Notes: generated from the sequence alone by a model not told the origin. A stretch of DNA of 29,198 nt from JADDRA01 sp051005375 (GCA_051005375.1 JBPCJK010000159.1:1-29198), one strand, 5' to 3'. Shown: positions 1-8,243, counted from the stretch's first letter. Made by a program: numbers and translations.

Positions 1-552
1 GCCGATCTCCTGGGCTTCCTCGCCCGGGAGGTGGTCTTCCGGAGGAAGGGCCTGAGCGAACCCGGAGCCGAGCGTCTGCGGGAGCGGCTGCTGGCCATGG
101 CTGCCGGTTTCGAGCAGGCGCCGCTCGTGGCCATGGTCGAAGCGGTTGGGGCCGACGTGGCCAGCCTCGTCCCCCCTGCCGCCCTCCGCCTGATCGGCCA
201 GCACCTCGAGCTCGGCGACTACTGCGTGGTGCTCTCGTCGAGCCCCCACGAGCTAGTGGAGATGGTGGCTGCCCACCTCGGCGTGCACCGGGGCGTCGGC
301 ACCCGAACCGAGGTGGTTGACGGGTGCCTCACCGGTCGACTCGACGGCCCCTTCTGCCACAGCGACGGCAAGCTGGCCCGGCTGCGAGATGAGCTGGGCA
401 TGCTTGACCTCAGCCGGGCCTTCGCCTATTCCGACGCCGGTTCTGACCTGCCCCTGCTGTCGGCGTGCGGATACCCCGTCGCCGTCAACCCCGACCGACG
501 CCTGCGCTCGGCGGCCAGGGCGGCAGGATGGCCCATCGTCAAGCTCCACTGA
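1..552 (+). CDS. HAD-superfamily IB phosphatase (SerB-like), 5' end outside window
   Basis: The reading frame is open from base 1, so the gene begins upstream and the catalytic DxDxT motif I is missing from the window. Motif II is visible as LSSS, motif III as the lysine of SDGKLARL, and motif IV as AYSDAGSDLPLL, close to the usual AYGDSxxDLPML of HAD-IB phosphatases (phosphoserine phosphatase-like). The C-terminus (PVAVNPDRRLRSAARAAGW) is also typical of the family. These enzymes hydrolyse small phosphate esters in the cytoplasm; the substrate cannot be read from the sequence. The GTG at 31 is internal to the family alignment and is not the likely start. Bases 333-402 recur in decayed form at 3209-3275. 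The gene converges on the minus-strand crcB operon, with 136 bases between them that hold no gene. Confidence 0.85.
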   Translation, partial: ADLLGFLAREVVFRRKGLSEPGAERLRERLLAMAAGFEQAPLVAMVEAVGADVASLVPPAALRLIGQHLELGDYCVVLSSSPHELVEMVAAHLGVHRGVGTRTEVVDGCLTGRLDGPFCHSDGKLARLRDELGMLDLSRAFAYSDAGSDLPLLSACGYPVAVNPDRRLRSAARAAGWPIVKLH

Positions 553-688
553 CTTGTGGTCTCCCGTCGGCCGACGCCGACCACCTCGCCGCTCAGCTCG
601 TCGTCGGGTCCGCGCCCTTCCCGAGCCAGGTCCCTAAGGCTGAGGTGATTGTAGACTCGAGCCGGGGAGGGTGACGGGTGAAGATGGG

Positions 689-1063
689 TCACAGCGCGGC
701 CAGGGCCACACCGGCGGCCGCCGCCGCGGCGCAGGTCAGCAGCGTCCCGACGGCGTTGCGAAAGGCCTCGTCGACCGCTCCCTCCTCGAGGAGGCGCACC
801 GTTTCGAAGGTGAAGGTGGAAAACGTCGTGTAGGCGCCGCAGAACCCGGTGCCGAGGACCACCTTCGGGGTTTTGGGTAAGGCGTGGTAGAGGGCTAGGC
901 CGGTGAGCAGGCCGAGGAGCAACGAGCCGGTGGCGTTGATGAGGAAGGTGCCCCAAGGAAACGCACCCTCGGTGCGGTCGCCCACGAAGCCGTCGGCCAG
1001 GTAGCGCACGGGGGCGCCCAGGGCGCCGGCGGCCACGAAGGCAACCCAGGCCAGCGGGCTCAT
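689..1063 (-). CDS. crcB: CrcB/Fluc fluoride channel subunit (first of two)
   Basis: 124 residues with about four hydrophobic segments. It has the CrcB hallmarks: GALGAPVRY near the N-terminus, FPWGTFLINATGS (the conserved asparagine region) and GTGFCGAYTTFSTF (the phenylalanine/threonine track). Fluc channels are small dual-topology dimers in the inner membrane that export fluoride. The ATG at 1063 overlaps the stop of the upstream DUF190 gene as ATGA, so the two are probably translationally coupled. It is the last gene of a four-gene minus-strand operon. Two non-identical crcB genes in one operon suggest a heterodimeric channel, which is known for paired Fluc genes in other Gram-positive bacteria; that part is inference. 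Confidence 0.92.
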   Translation of the reverse strand: MSPLAWVAFVAAGALGAPVRYLADGFVGDRTEGAFPWGTFLINATGSLLLGLLTGLALYHALPKTPKVVLGTGFCGAYTTFSTFTFETVRLLEEGAVDEAFRNAVGTLLTCAAAAAAGVALAAL

Positions 1064-1407
1064 CTCTCGCCCCTCGGCCGCCCCACGTACTTGAGGACCT
1101 CGACGTCGTCGATGATGACGACGCCCTCGTCGATGAGCTCGTCGAGCTCGGGCAGGAAGGCCTGGATGGCCTCGTCGCGGTCGATGATGACCACGGCGAT
1201 GGGCAGGTCGTCCGACAGCGAAAGGATGCGGGTGGTGTGGATGTGGTTGGAGGCCCCGTAGCCCTCGATGCCGCGGAACACCGAAGCCCCGGCCAGCCCG
1301 GCGCGGTGGGCCCGCTGCACGATCTCGGTGGCCAGGGGGGTGTGGCCGTGGTGGTCGGACTCGCCGACGAAGATGGTGAGGCGCTTCTGGCGGCCTTCGA
1401 GCCTCAT
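1060..1407 (-). CDS. DUF190 (PII-like) protein between two crcB genes
   Basis: 115 residues, starting MRLEGRQKRLTIFVGESD. I chose the ATG at 1407 because AGGAGGG lies about six bases upstream; a longer frame to 1464 lacks this support. The body shows the DUF190 pattern: RAHRAGLAGASVFRGIEGYG, then SDDLPIAVVIID and a C-terminal VEVLKYVG strand. DUF190 proteins have a PII-like ferredoxin fold and are frequently encoded beside crcB, so a regulatory or ligand-sensing role in fluoride export is plausible but unproven. Its start overlaps the stop of crcB2 (ATGA), and its stop overlaps the start of crcB1 (ATGA). Confidence 0.88.
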   Translation of the reverse strand: MRLEGRQKRLTIFVGESDHHGHTPLATEIVQRAHRAGLAGASVFRGIEGYGASNHIHTTRILSLSDDLPIAVVIIDRDEAIQAFLPELDELIDEGVVIIDDVEVLKYVGRPRGER

Positions 1408-1934
1408 GACGACCCTCCTCTGTCCGGCACGGGAGGGACCCGCGCCGCCCAGATGCCGGCCCATGCCGCCGCGAATCCTCCCACCAGGCTAGCCGCGGCG
1501 TAGGCGAGCGCCAGGCCGGGACGGCCGTCCATGACCAGCAGGATGGTCTCGACGGCGAAGGTGGAGTAGGTGGTGTAGGCCCCCAGGAAGCCGGTGGCAA
1601 CGAACGGGCGCAGGTAGCGGCTGGGCGGGAAGCGCTCGAGCACCAGGGCCAGGATCAGCCCGAGGGCGAAGCTGCCGGAGATGTTGGTCCAGAACGTGGC
1701 CCACGGGAAGCCGTCGGGTGAGACGTGGATGAGCTGGGCCACGCCGTAGCGGGCGGAGGCGCCGAGCGCACCGCCCAGGGCGATGGCGCCCAACACGGTC
1801 GGCTCGGCCCGGCCCCGGGCCCGCTCACCATGGCGGGGAGCGCGGTGGTGATCCGCTCCGGGCTCGGCCAGGTCGGCCCCGTCCAGGTCGGGGTCGACGG
1901 GCAGCTCACCGCTGGGCCGCCTACGTCGGGTCAT
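1404..1934 (-). CDS. crcB: CrcB/Fluc fluoride channel subunit (second, with long N-terminal extension)
   Basis: 176 residues. The CrcB body starts near residue 50: GALGASARYGV, FPWATFWTNISGSFALG and ATGFLGAYTTYSTFAVE match the family motifs, with four predicted membrane segments. The roughly 50-residue hydrophilic N-terminal part, rich in Arg, Asp and Pro, is longer than in ordinary CrcB proteins of about 125 residues. The start ATG at 1934 overlaps the MFS stop (ATGA), which supports this start despite the long extension. The two CrcB copies differ clearly, so they are not a recent duplication. Confidence 0.9.
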   Translation of the reverse strand: MTRRRRPSGELPVDPDLDGADLAEPGADHHRAPRHGERARGRAEPTVLGAIALGGALGASARYGVAQLIHVSPDGFPWATFWTNISGSFALGLILALVLERFPPSRYLRPFVATGFLGAYTTYSTFAVETILLVMDGRPGLALAYAAASLVGGFAAAWAGIWAARVPPVPDRGGSS

Positions 1935-3166
1935 GTCCCGGTGCCGGTTCGCTCGCCCATGAGCACCACGGTGGCTGCCGCCGACAGCGCAGCGGCGTAG
2001 ACGAAGCCCCAGGCCGGGCTGGCCAGGGTGAACAGGACCCCGACGATGACGCTGGAGACGAGGTCGCCCACGCCGTCGACCAGGCCCAGCAGCCCGAACC
2101 CCCGCCCCCGGATGGCGGGGTCCAACAGCTCGGCGGCGTGGGCGCCCTGGCCCGTCTCGACCAAGGCCGTCGATGCGCCGACGGCGATGAACAGCAGCGT
2201 CAGCACCGCCAGGTTGGCCGAGCCGACGGCGAACAGGGCGCAGGCGAGCCCGAAGAGGGCCACGCCGGCCACCAGCACCGGGCGGCGCCCGATTCGGTCG
2301 GCGGCGGCGCCGGCGGGATAGGCGAAGGCGGCGTTGGCGGCGTTGTGAGCCGCATAGAGCAGCACGGCCACCGCTGCTGCCCGGGTGTTGGTGCGGCCGT
2401 GGTCGGCGAGCAGCTGGGTGGCCCGCAGGATGAGCAGGGTCGCCGAGAAGTTGCCCAACCCGTACAGCCCCACCCCCACCAGCAGGCGCCGGAACGGCCC
2501 CGGGCTGGACAGCAACGTCCGCATGGGTGCGGCCAGCGCCGCGGTGGCCGTCGCGATCCGGGGCGCCTCGCGCACGAGGAGGAGCACGGCGGCGGCGGCG
2601 AACAGGCCGGGGAGCACGCTCAGGGCAAACAGCCACCGGTAGCCGACGGCCACGATGAGGGGAGCGGCGAGCAGGGGGCCGGCGATGGCGCCGAGGGAGT
2701 CCATGGCCCGCTCCACCCCGAAGGCCCGGCCCAGCTGCTTCGGGGCCACGGACGCGACCAGGAGGCTGTCGCGGGCGGGGGCCTTGCCTCCCCGGGCCAC
2801 CCAGGACACTGCCCGGGCCGCGGCCAGCATCGGCCACGCCGTCGCCAGCCCGAAGGCGCCATGGCCGACGGCGGCGACGACGTAGCCCCCGGCGGTCAGC
2901 ACCTTGCGCTCCACCCCCGGCCGGTCGGCGACGACCCCGCCGGCCACCTTCGACGCTGACAGGGCGGCGTCGGCGATGCCCTCGATCGCCCCCAACGCCG
3001 CCGCCGGCGCGCCGAGCGAACGCAGGAACCCGGGCAGGGCAGCGGTCGCCATCTCGTGGCCGGTGTCGGACAACAGGCTCCCGAGACCGATGCCGACCAC
3101 GCCCCGGTTCCTGAGCACGTTCGCCGCCGCCGGCGTGGGGGGCGGCTCAGGCGCGATGTCGGTCAT
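1931..3166 (-). CDS. Major facilitator superfamily transporter
   Basis: 411 residues with about 12 hydrophobic segments. Near the N-terminus GLGSLLSDTGHEMATAALPGF resembles the first helix of MFS proteins of the type SLFTDxxSEMxxPLLPLFL, followed by a loop ADRPGVERK (the motif A position) and later AADRIGRRPVLVAG in the second half. FGVERAMDSLGAIAGPLLA is also typical of this MFS subgroup. I took the ATG at 3166 (MTDIAPEP) rather than a start 14 codons upstream, whose extra residues fall in the repeat remnant. It is the first gene of the operon with crcB2, DUF190 and crcB1. Its substrate is unknown; its position suggests an anion or stress-related exporter. Confidence 0.85.
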   Translation of the reverse strand: MTDIAPEPPPTPAAANVLRNRGVVGIGLGSLLSDTGHEMATAALPGFLRSLGAPAAALGAIEGIADAALSASKVAGGVVADRPGVERKVLTAGGYVVAAVGHGAFGLATAWPMLAAARAVSWVARGGKAPARDSLLVASVAPKQLGRAFGVERAMDSLGAIAGPLLAAPLIVAVGYRWLFALSVLPGLFAAAAVLLLVREAPRIATATAALAAPMRTLLSSPGPFRRLLVGVGLYGLGNFSATLLILRATQLLADHGRTNTRAAAVAVLLYAAHNAANAAFAYPAGAAADRIGRRPVLVAGVALFGLACALFAVGSANLAVLTLLFIAVGASTALVETGQGAHAAELLDPAIRGRGFGLLGLVDGVGDLVSSVIVGVLFTLASPAWGFVYAAALSAAATVVLMGERTGTGT

Positions 3167-3208
3167 CGAGCCGAACCCACGCCAGGGGCGCGTAGCAGGG
3201 CCGGTCAT

Positions 3209-3275
3209 CGGTCGACTCGGCGGCCCCTTCTGTCAGGCGACGGCAAGCTGGCCGGCAGCGAGATGAGCTGGGCAT
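3209..3275 (+). pseudogene. Degenerate copy of an internal HAD phosphatase segment
   Basis: These bases match 333-402 of the HAD phosphatase gene over about 70 positions, with a few substitutions and two separate single-base deletions that destroy the reading frame. The shared stretch covers the codons for motif III (SDGKLARL) and the following DELGM. It sits in the 122-base gap between the MFS start and the polyphosphate kinase stop, in the same orientation as the intact gene, so the two copies are direct repeats bracketing the crcB operon. Confidence 0.8.
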
Positions 3276-3288
3276 GGTTCCCCGGCGT

Positions 3289-5454
3289 TCACCCCACCTC
3301 GCCGGACACGTCCACGTCCCTGCCCCGGGCCCGGGCCCCAGCCAACTGGCGAAGACGCACGTGGGTGTTGACTCCCTTGCCGCTGGGGACCTTGGTCCAC
3401 TCACCCTCGAGCCCGAGCTCCCAGGCCAGCTCGTCGTCGGCCAGGTTCACGTCGAGAACCTCACGGAGGAGCCCCTGGAGCTCCTCGCCCTCCACGGGGG
3501 CCACCGCCTCCACCCGTCGGTCGAGGTTGCGGGGCATGAGGTCGGCCGAGCCGATGTACCACGCTTCACGCTCCGGCCCGCCGCCGTTGGCGAAGTAGAA
3601 GATGCGCGAGTGCTCGAGGAAGCGTCCCACGATGGAGCGGACCCGGATGCGGTCTGACCGACCTTCCACCCCCGGGCGTAGGCAGCAGATCCCCCTGACC
3701 ACCAGGTCGATCTCGACTCCCGCCTGGGAGGCGGCGTAGAGGGCGTCGATCATGTCCACGTCGACCAGGTTGTTCATCTTCATGATGATCCGACCGGTCC
3801 CGGGGTCGGCCTCGGCTTCTCCGGCGATGAGCTCGGCCAGGCGGGGGCGCAGGGGCCCGGGGGCTACCAGCAGCTTGCGGAACTGCACCTGACGGCCGTA
3901 GCCGGTGAGGTAGTTGAAGAGCTGGGAGAGGTCGGCGCCGATGTCGGGGTCGCAGGTGAGCATGCCCAGGTCCTCGTAGAGGCGGGCCGTCTTCTCGTTG
4001 TAGTTACCGGTGCCGACGTGGCAGTAGCGGCGTACGCCATCGTCCTCCTGGCGGACCACCAGCGCCGTCTTGGTGTGGGTCTTCAGGCCCACCATCCCGT
4101 AGACCACGTGTACCCCGGCGTTTTCCAGGGCTCGGGCCCAGGTGACGTTGGCCTGCTCGTCGAAGCGGGCCTTGAGCTCGACCAGGGCGGCCACCTGCTT
4201 GCCCTTCTCGGCCGCCCGGATCAGGGACTTGACGATGGGGCTGTCGGCTGAGGTGCGGTAGAGGGTCTGCTTGATGGCGAGCACGGCGGGATCAGACGCG
4301 GCCTGGCCGATGAAGGCCGACACCGAGGTGGTGAACGAGTCGTAGGGGTGGTGCACGAGGATGTCACCCTTGCGGATCCGGGCGAACAGGTCGACATCCT
4401 CATCCTCGATCCCGGCCAGTCGGGGCTGGGTCACGGAGGTGAAGACATCGTCCTTCAAGTCGGGTCGGGGCAAGGCCCACACGTTCCACAGACCGCTGAG
4501 GTCCAGTGGCCCGCTGCAGGTGTAGACATCGTTGGGGCTCAGGTCGAGCTCGCGGGTGAGCAGCTCCAGCGTCTCGTCGTCGATGCCCTCGTCCACGTCC
4601 AGGCGAACCGCCCGTCCGAAGCGACGCCTGCGCAACTCGACCTCCACCGCCGACAGGAGGTCGTCAGCCTCGTCCTCGGCCAGGGTCAGGTCGGCGTTCC
4701 GGGTGACCCGAAAGGGATGGTGCGACTCCACCACCATGCCCGGGAACAGGGCGATCAGGTGCTCGGCGATCACCTGCTCGAGGGGGACGTAGCGCTCGCC
4801 GTCGGTCATGACCACGAAGCGAGGCAGGAGGTTGGGCACCTTGACCCGGGCGAAGCGACGCTCGCCGGTGTCGGCGTCACGCACCATCACCGCCAGGTTT
4901 AGCGACAGGTTGGAGATGTACGGGAAGGGGTGGCCGGGGTCGACGGCCAGAGGGGTGAGCACCGGGAAGATCTGGCGCTCGAAAACCTCGACCAGCTCCT
5001 TGCGGTCGTCGTCGTCCAGCTCGTCCCAGTTCGACAGGTGGATGCCGACCTCGCCCAGGGCCCGGGCCACCTGGTGGAGGAAGATGTGGCACTGGCGGCC
5101 CATCAGCACGGTGACCCGAGCGCGGATGGCGTCGAGCTGCTGCTCTGCGGTGAGGCCGTCGGGGGTCACCGCCTGCAGCCCGGCCGCCACCTGGTCCTTC
5201 AGTCCCGCCACCCTGACCTGGAAGAACTCGTCGAGGCCCTGGCTGAAGATGGCCAGGAACTTGGCCCGCTCCAACAGAGGCACTTCGGGCGCTTCGGCCC
5301 GGGCCAACACCCGCTCCCCGAAGTCGAGCCAAGACAGCTCCCGGTTGATGAAGCGCCGGGCTCCCCAGTCGTCACCGGCATCCTGAGGGCCGTCGCCGTC
5401 GCCGTGGGCCCTGCTCTGCCGGTACTCGAACGACTCTGGTGCGCCGCCATCCAT
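3289..5454 (-). CDS. ppk: Polyphosphate kinase 1
   Basis: 721 residues, the usual length for actinobacterial PPK1. It makes inorganic polyphosphate from ATP, reversibly. The N-terminal domain begins with RFINRELSWLDFGERVLARA, preceded by a 30-residue polar leader. The autophosphorylated histidine is H479 in YCHVGTGNYNEKTARLYEDL, and the second conserved histidine is H615 in FLEHSRIFYFANGG; both are in phospholipase D-like domains. The start is ATG at 5454 (MDGGAPES). The gene stands alone between the crcB cassette and the ROK kinase, with 69 bases to the latter. Polyphosphate in actinobacteria feeds stress signalling, including sigE in mycobacteria, which is interesting given the SigE-like locus 4 kb away. 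Confidence 0.96.
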   Translation of the reverse strand: MDGGAPESFEYRQSRAHGDGDGPQDAGDDWGARRFINRELSWLDFGERVLARAEAPEVPLLERAKFLAIFSQGLDEFFQVRVAGLKDQVAAGLQAVTPDGLTAEQQLDAIRARVTVLMGRQCHIFLHQVARALGEVGIHLSNWDELDDDDRKELVEVFERQIFPVLTPLAVDPGHPFPYISNLSLNLAVMVRDADTGERRFARVKVPNLLPRFVVMTDGERYVPLEQVIAEHLIALFPGMVVESHHPFRVTRNADLTLAEDEADDLLSAVEVELRRRRFGRAVRLDVDEGIDDETLELLTRELDLSPNDVYTCSGPLDLSGLWNVWALPRPDLKDDVFTSVTQPRLAGIEDEDVDLFARIRKGDILVHHPYDSFTTSVSAFIGQAASDPAVLAIKQTLYRTSADSPIVKSLIRAAEKGKQVAALVELKARFDEQANVTWARALENAGVHVVYGMVGLKTHTKTALVVRQEDDGVRRYCHVGTGNYNEKTARLYEDLGMLTCDPDIGADLSQLFNYLTGYGRQVQFRKLLVAPGPLRPRLAELIAGEAEADPGTGRIIMKMNNLVDVDMIDALYAASQAGVEIDLVVRGICCLRPGVEGRSDRIRVRSIVGRFLEHSRIFYFANGGGPEREAWYIGSADLMPRNLDRRVEAVAPVEGEELQGLLREVLDVNLADDELAWELGLEGEWTKVPSGKGVNTHVRLRQLAGARARGRDVDVSGEVG

Positions 5455-5523
5455 CTCAACGCAGGTTACAAGTTTGGCAGAGCGACATGCTTGACCACCC
5501 TCGACGGGGAGGGAGCTCCGGCC

Positions 5524-6450
5524 TCACTCGCCCAGCAGCAAGGACGCTCCCAAAGCGCCGGCAAAGTCGCCCAGGGCAGCGGGCACCACCTGCAGGGGCG
5601 AGGTCCGCACGAAGAGTCGGCTGCGAACGGCTTGTTCGATCCGACCCACGAAGCGAAGACCGAGCTTCTCGGCCAGGCCGCCACCGACGACGATGAGGTC
5701 GAGGTCGACCAGGGCCACGGCCGAGGCCAGCGCCGGCCCGAGGGCGGCGACGGCGTCATCGAGCAACGCCACGGCCATGACGTCCCCGGCCTCGAGGGCC
5801 TTGGCGAAAACGCTCGACTTCATGCGCTTGTCGCCGGCCAAGTCGACCAGCAGGGTCGGCTCTCCTGTGGCGTGGCGACGCCTGGCCTCGGCCTCCATGC
5901 CCGCCCGGCCGGCAAAGGCCTCCAGGTGGCCGGGCAGTCCACACCCGCAGCAGCGGGAATCGTCGCCTGTGGTCACGTGGCCGATCTCTCCCGCCACCCC
6001 ACCAGGCCCTCTGCGCAGGCGACCGTCGAGCACCAGGCCGCCGCCCACCCCGGTGCCCACCCACACCCCGAGCAGGTTGGCCCGATCCTGGCCCGCCCCG
6101 AAGCGGTGCTCGGCCAGCACGGCGGCGTTGACGTCGTTGTCGACCACGACCCGGGCACCGTCGAGGGCATCTCCGAGAAGGGTGGCCAGGGGCACGGCGG
6201 TGTCGAAGCCGGGGAGGTTCGGTGCCCGGACCACGGTGCCCGAGGACACGTCCACCACGCCGGGGGCGCCGACGCCCACCCCGTCCATACCTTTGGTGCC
6301 CCCCAGCCGACCGACACATGCGGCGATGGCTTCGACCACGTCCTCGACGCCCATTGGAGTGGTCACCTTGGCGTCGGCCACCACCTCTCCCCCTTCGACC
6401 ACGGCCCCCTGCACCTTGGTGCCGCCCAGGTCGATGCCGATCGCTGCCAT
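5524..6450 (-). CDS. ROK-family sugar kinase (glucokinase-like)
   Basis: 308 residues beginning MAAIGIDLGGTKVQ; the ATG at 6450 places the ATP-binding DLGGTK motif at the expected N-terminal position. Further ROK features are VDNDVNAAVLAEHRFGAG (catalytic-base Asp region), GVWVGTGVGGGLVLDG, and a zinc site RCCGCGLPGHLEA preceded by IGH. The last zinc ligand is His where CxCGxxGC normally has Cys; this substitution occurs in other ROK proteins. It probably phosphorylates glucose or a related hexose with ATP or polyphosphate. It follows the 98-residue unknown by 13 bases and may share its transcript. Confidence 0.9.
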   Translation of the reverse strand: MAAIGIDLGGTKVQGAVVEGGEVVADAKVTTPMGVEDVVEAIAACVGRLGGTKGMDGVGVGAPGVVDVSSGTVVRAPNLPGFDTAVPLATLLGDALDGARVVVDNDVNAAVLAEHRFGAGQDRANLLGVWVGTGVGGGLVLDGRLRRGPGGVAGEIGHVTTGDDSRCCGCGLPGHLEAFAGRAGMEAEARRRHATGEPTLLVDLAGDKRMKSSVFAKALEAGDVMAVALLDDAVAALGPALASAVALVDLDLIVVGGGLAEKLGLRFVGRIEQAVRSRLFVRTSPLQVVPAALGDFAGALGASLLLGE

Positions 6451-6463
6451 GGTCGGACCTGGA

Positions 6464-6760
6464 TCAGGAGCGGTAGGCGGGATCGGGTGGGGCCTGCTCG
6501 TCGGGCAGCCCCAGGTCCCACTCCAACAGCAACAGCTCGCGCTCGGCGTCGCGGGCCACCCGCTCCCGGTTCCGGCGGAACTGGGGATCATGGGGGGGCA
6601 GCAGCACCAGCCGGGCCATCACCCGCTGGCGGAAGGAGTCGACGACCCGGGGATCACCGAAGTCGGACTGCACCTCCCAGTGGGGGGCGACCGGCCCGAG
6701 GTACACGACCCGGACACGGCCAACCGGTGGTTGCGACACGACGTTCTCGGCGTACGACAC
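6464..6760 (-). CDS. Conserved hypothetical protein, 98 residues
   Basis: Starts at GTG 6760. The centre, VRVVYLGPVAPHWEV, followed by a segment rich in Arg and charged residues (LLPPHDPQFRRNRERV) and ending in WDLGLP, looks like a conserved small protein I have an impression of from related actinobacteria; I cannot assign a domain or function. No signal peptide or membrane segment is visible. It lies 61 bases after htrA and 13 bases before the ROK kinase on the same strand, so it is probably cotranscribed with the kinase. The codon usage is that of its neighbours, and the length and context support a real gene. Confidence 0.7.
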   Translation of the reverse strand: MSYAENVVSQPPVGRVRVVYLGPVAPHWEVQSDFGDPRVVDSFRQRVMARLVLLPPHDPQFRRNRERVARDAERELLLLEWDLGLPDEQAPPDPAYRS

Positions 6761-6821
6761 GTCGACAGGCTACTGCGGCAGCGTGTCGGCGGGCCGAGCC
6801 GGCCACGCCGGTATCCGCGGG

Positions 6822-8159
6822 TCAGTTCCCCCCGACCCCCCGCGACCCGAGGGTGACGCTCGCTGTCCGCTCCTCGCCCCCCCGGACGTAGCGGATCTCG
6901 ACCTTGTCGCCGGGCTTGTGCTTGGCGATGGCGTCGCCGACATCGGCGTTGGTCTTGGTGGGCTCTCCGTCCACGGCGATGATGACGTCGCCGGGCTGCA
7001 GACCGGCGTCGGCGGCGGCCGTGCCCCGCTGAACCTCGATGGTGAAGGCCCCGTCCTGGCGGTCGATGCCAAGGCGTCTCAGGACCTGCGGGTTCACGTT
7101 GTCGAGGTTGGAGGTGCTGACGCCCAGGTAGGCCCCGCCCCGCACCTCTCCGCCCCCGTTGCGGAGCTGCTCGATGAGGGGCTTGACCGAGTCGATGCTA
7201 AGGGCGAAGCCGATGTTCTGGGCGCCGCCGGCAACGGCGGTGTTGACCCCGATGACCTGGCCGAGGGCGTTGACCAGCGGGCCCCCCGAGTTGCCAGGGT
7301 TGATGGCGGCGTCGGTCTGGATGAGGTTGTCGATGCTGTTGCCGTTCTCCTCCTGGATGGTGCGGTTCAGGGCGGAGACGATGCCGGTGGTCACGGTGGG
7401 GCTGGCCCCCAGGTTCAAGGCGTTGCCCACGGCTACCACCTCGTCACCCACCTGCATGGCCGAGCTGTCGCCCAGCTGCACCGTCTCCAGGTCGCTGACG
7501 TCCCGAGCCTTGACCAAGGCGACATCAGCCGCGGTGGAGCTGCCCACCAGGTCGGCGGGGACCTGGCGGCCGTCGGCCAGCATGAGGCTGATCGACTGGG
7601 CCCCGGCCACCACGTGGGCGTTGGTGACGACCATGCCGTCGGCCCCGATGACCATGCCGCTGCCCGCGCCTGAGAACAGCTGCTGCTGACCGAAGTTCCC
7701 GGTGTTGACCCCCTCGACCATGATCGAGACCACACCCGGTCGCACCGCGTCGATCACCCCCTGGATGTCGAGGGGCGTGCCGTTGAGGTCGAGGGTGGGA
7801 CGATCGAAGCCGGGCTTGGCCTGGCTGGTGCCGTTGTCGTTGCCGGTGAGGCCGGTGGCCACGGCAACGGCCACCACCAGGGCGGCAACGAAGGCACCGG
7901 CGAGAGCCCCGGGAAGGATCGACCGCCATGACCGGCCCCGGCGATCGCTCCCCATGCCGGTGGCGGGAGGCGGGCTGGTGCCCGGAGGTGGTCCGGGAGG
8001 AGCGACGGGTGGGGCTGGCTCCCCACCCGTCGGGGGAGAGGCGGGGGCGTCGAGCCAGGTGGGACGGGTGGGAGCTTCGGCTCGGACGCCCTGGCCCCAC
8101 GGTGGCGCCGTCTGCTCGCTCCCGGGTTGGTTCCCGCCGGGCGACTGGTCTGGGTTCAT
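6822..8159 (-). CDS. htrA: HtrA/DegP-type membrane-anchored serine protease with PDZ domain
   Basis: 445 residues. The ATG at 8159 is preceded by AGGAGG with five bases spacing. Residues 1-75 are a proline-rich cytoplasmic part, 81-105 form one membrane helix, and the trypsin-like domain follows. The triad is H182 (TNAHVV), D212 (AADVALVK) and S291 (GNSGGP). A C-terminal PDZ domain spans roughly residues 345-440 (GAYLGVS to the end; DAGLQPGDVIIAVDGE is typical). It should act outside the membrane as an envelope quality-control protease. In Mycobacterium tuberculosis htrA sits in the sigE-rseA-htrA-tatB cluster; here a WhiB gene on the other strand separates it from rseA and sigE. Paired palindromes lie just upstream. 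Confidence 0.95.
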   Translation of the reverse strand: MNPDQSPGGNQPGSEQTAPPWGQGVRAEAPTRPTWLDAPASPPTGGEPAPPVAPPGPPPGTSPPPATGMGSDRRGRSWRSILPGALAGAFVAALVVAVAVATGLTGNDNGTSQAKPGFDRPTLDLNGTPLDIQGVIDAVRPGVVSIMVEGVNTGNFGQQQLFSGAGSGMVIGADGMVVTNAHVVAGAQSISLMLADGRQVPADLVGSSTAADVALVKARDVSDLETVQLGDSSAMQVGDEVVAVGNALNLGASPTVTTGIVSALNRTIQEENGNSIDNLIQTDAAINPGNSGGPLVNALGQVIGVNTAVAGGAQNIGFALSIDSVKPLIEQLRNGGGEVRGGAYLGVSTSNLDNVNPQVLRRLGIDRQDGAFTIEVQRGTAAADAGLQPGDVIIAVDGEPTKTNADVGDAIAKHKPGDKVEIRYVRGGEERTASVTLGSRGVGGN

Positions 8160-8182
8160 TGGTTCCTCCTGGCGGCAATGTG

Positions 8183-8243
8183 CCATTTACGGCGATAATC
8201 CGCCGTGGCTCTGTACCATTTACGGCGATAATCCGCCGTGGCT
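8183..8243. promoter_or_regulatory. Two identical 28-base repeats, each with an 18-bp inverted repeat (candidate operators)
   Basis: The 28-base unit occurs at 8183-8210 and 8216-8243, exactly 33 bp apart (about three helical turns). Each copy contains ACGGCGATAATCCGCCGT, with perfect six-base arms and a six-base centre. They lie 24-84 bases upstream of the htrA start, on the promoter side of the divergent htrA/whiB pair. Same-face spacing of identical palindromes is the pattern expected of a cooperative repressor or activator. The regulator is unknown; an RNA role in the htrA 5' leader is the alternative. Confidence 0.6.

Noticed and set aside
3167..3288. Fluoride riboswitch before the crcB operon
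   Set aside because: The expected crcB-motif sequence blocks could not be found; the space holds the HAD remnant instead.
4930..6891. Long plus-strand frame opposite ppk and the ROK kinase
   Set aside because: It has no recognisable domain and mirrors the codon pattern of two well-supported minus-strand genes.
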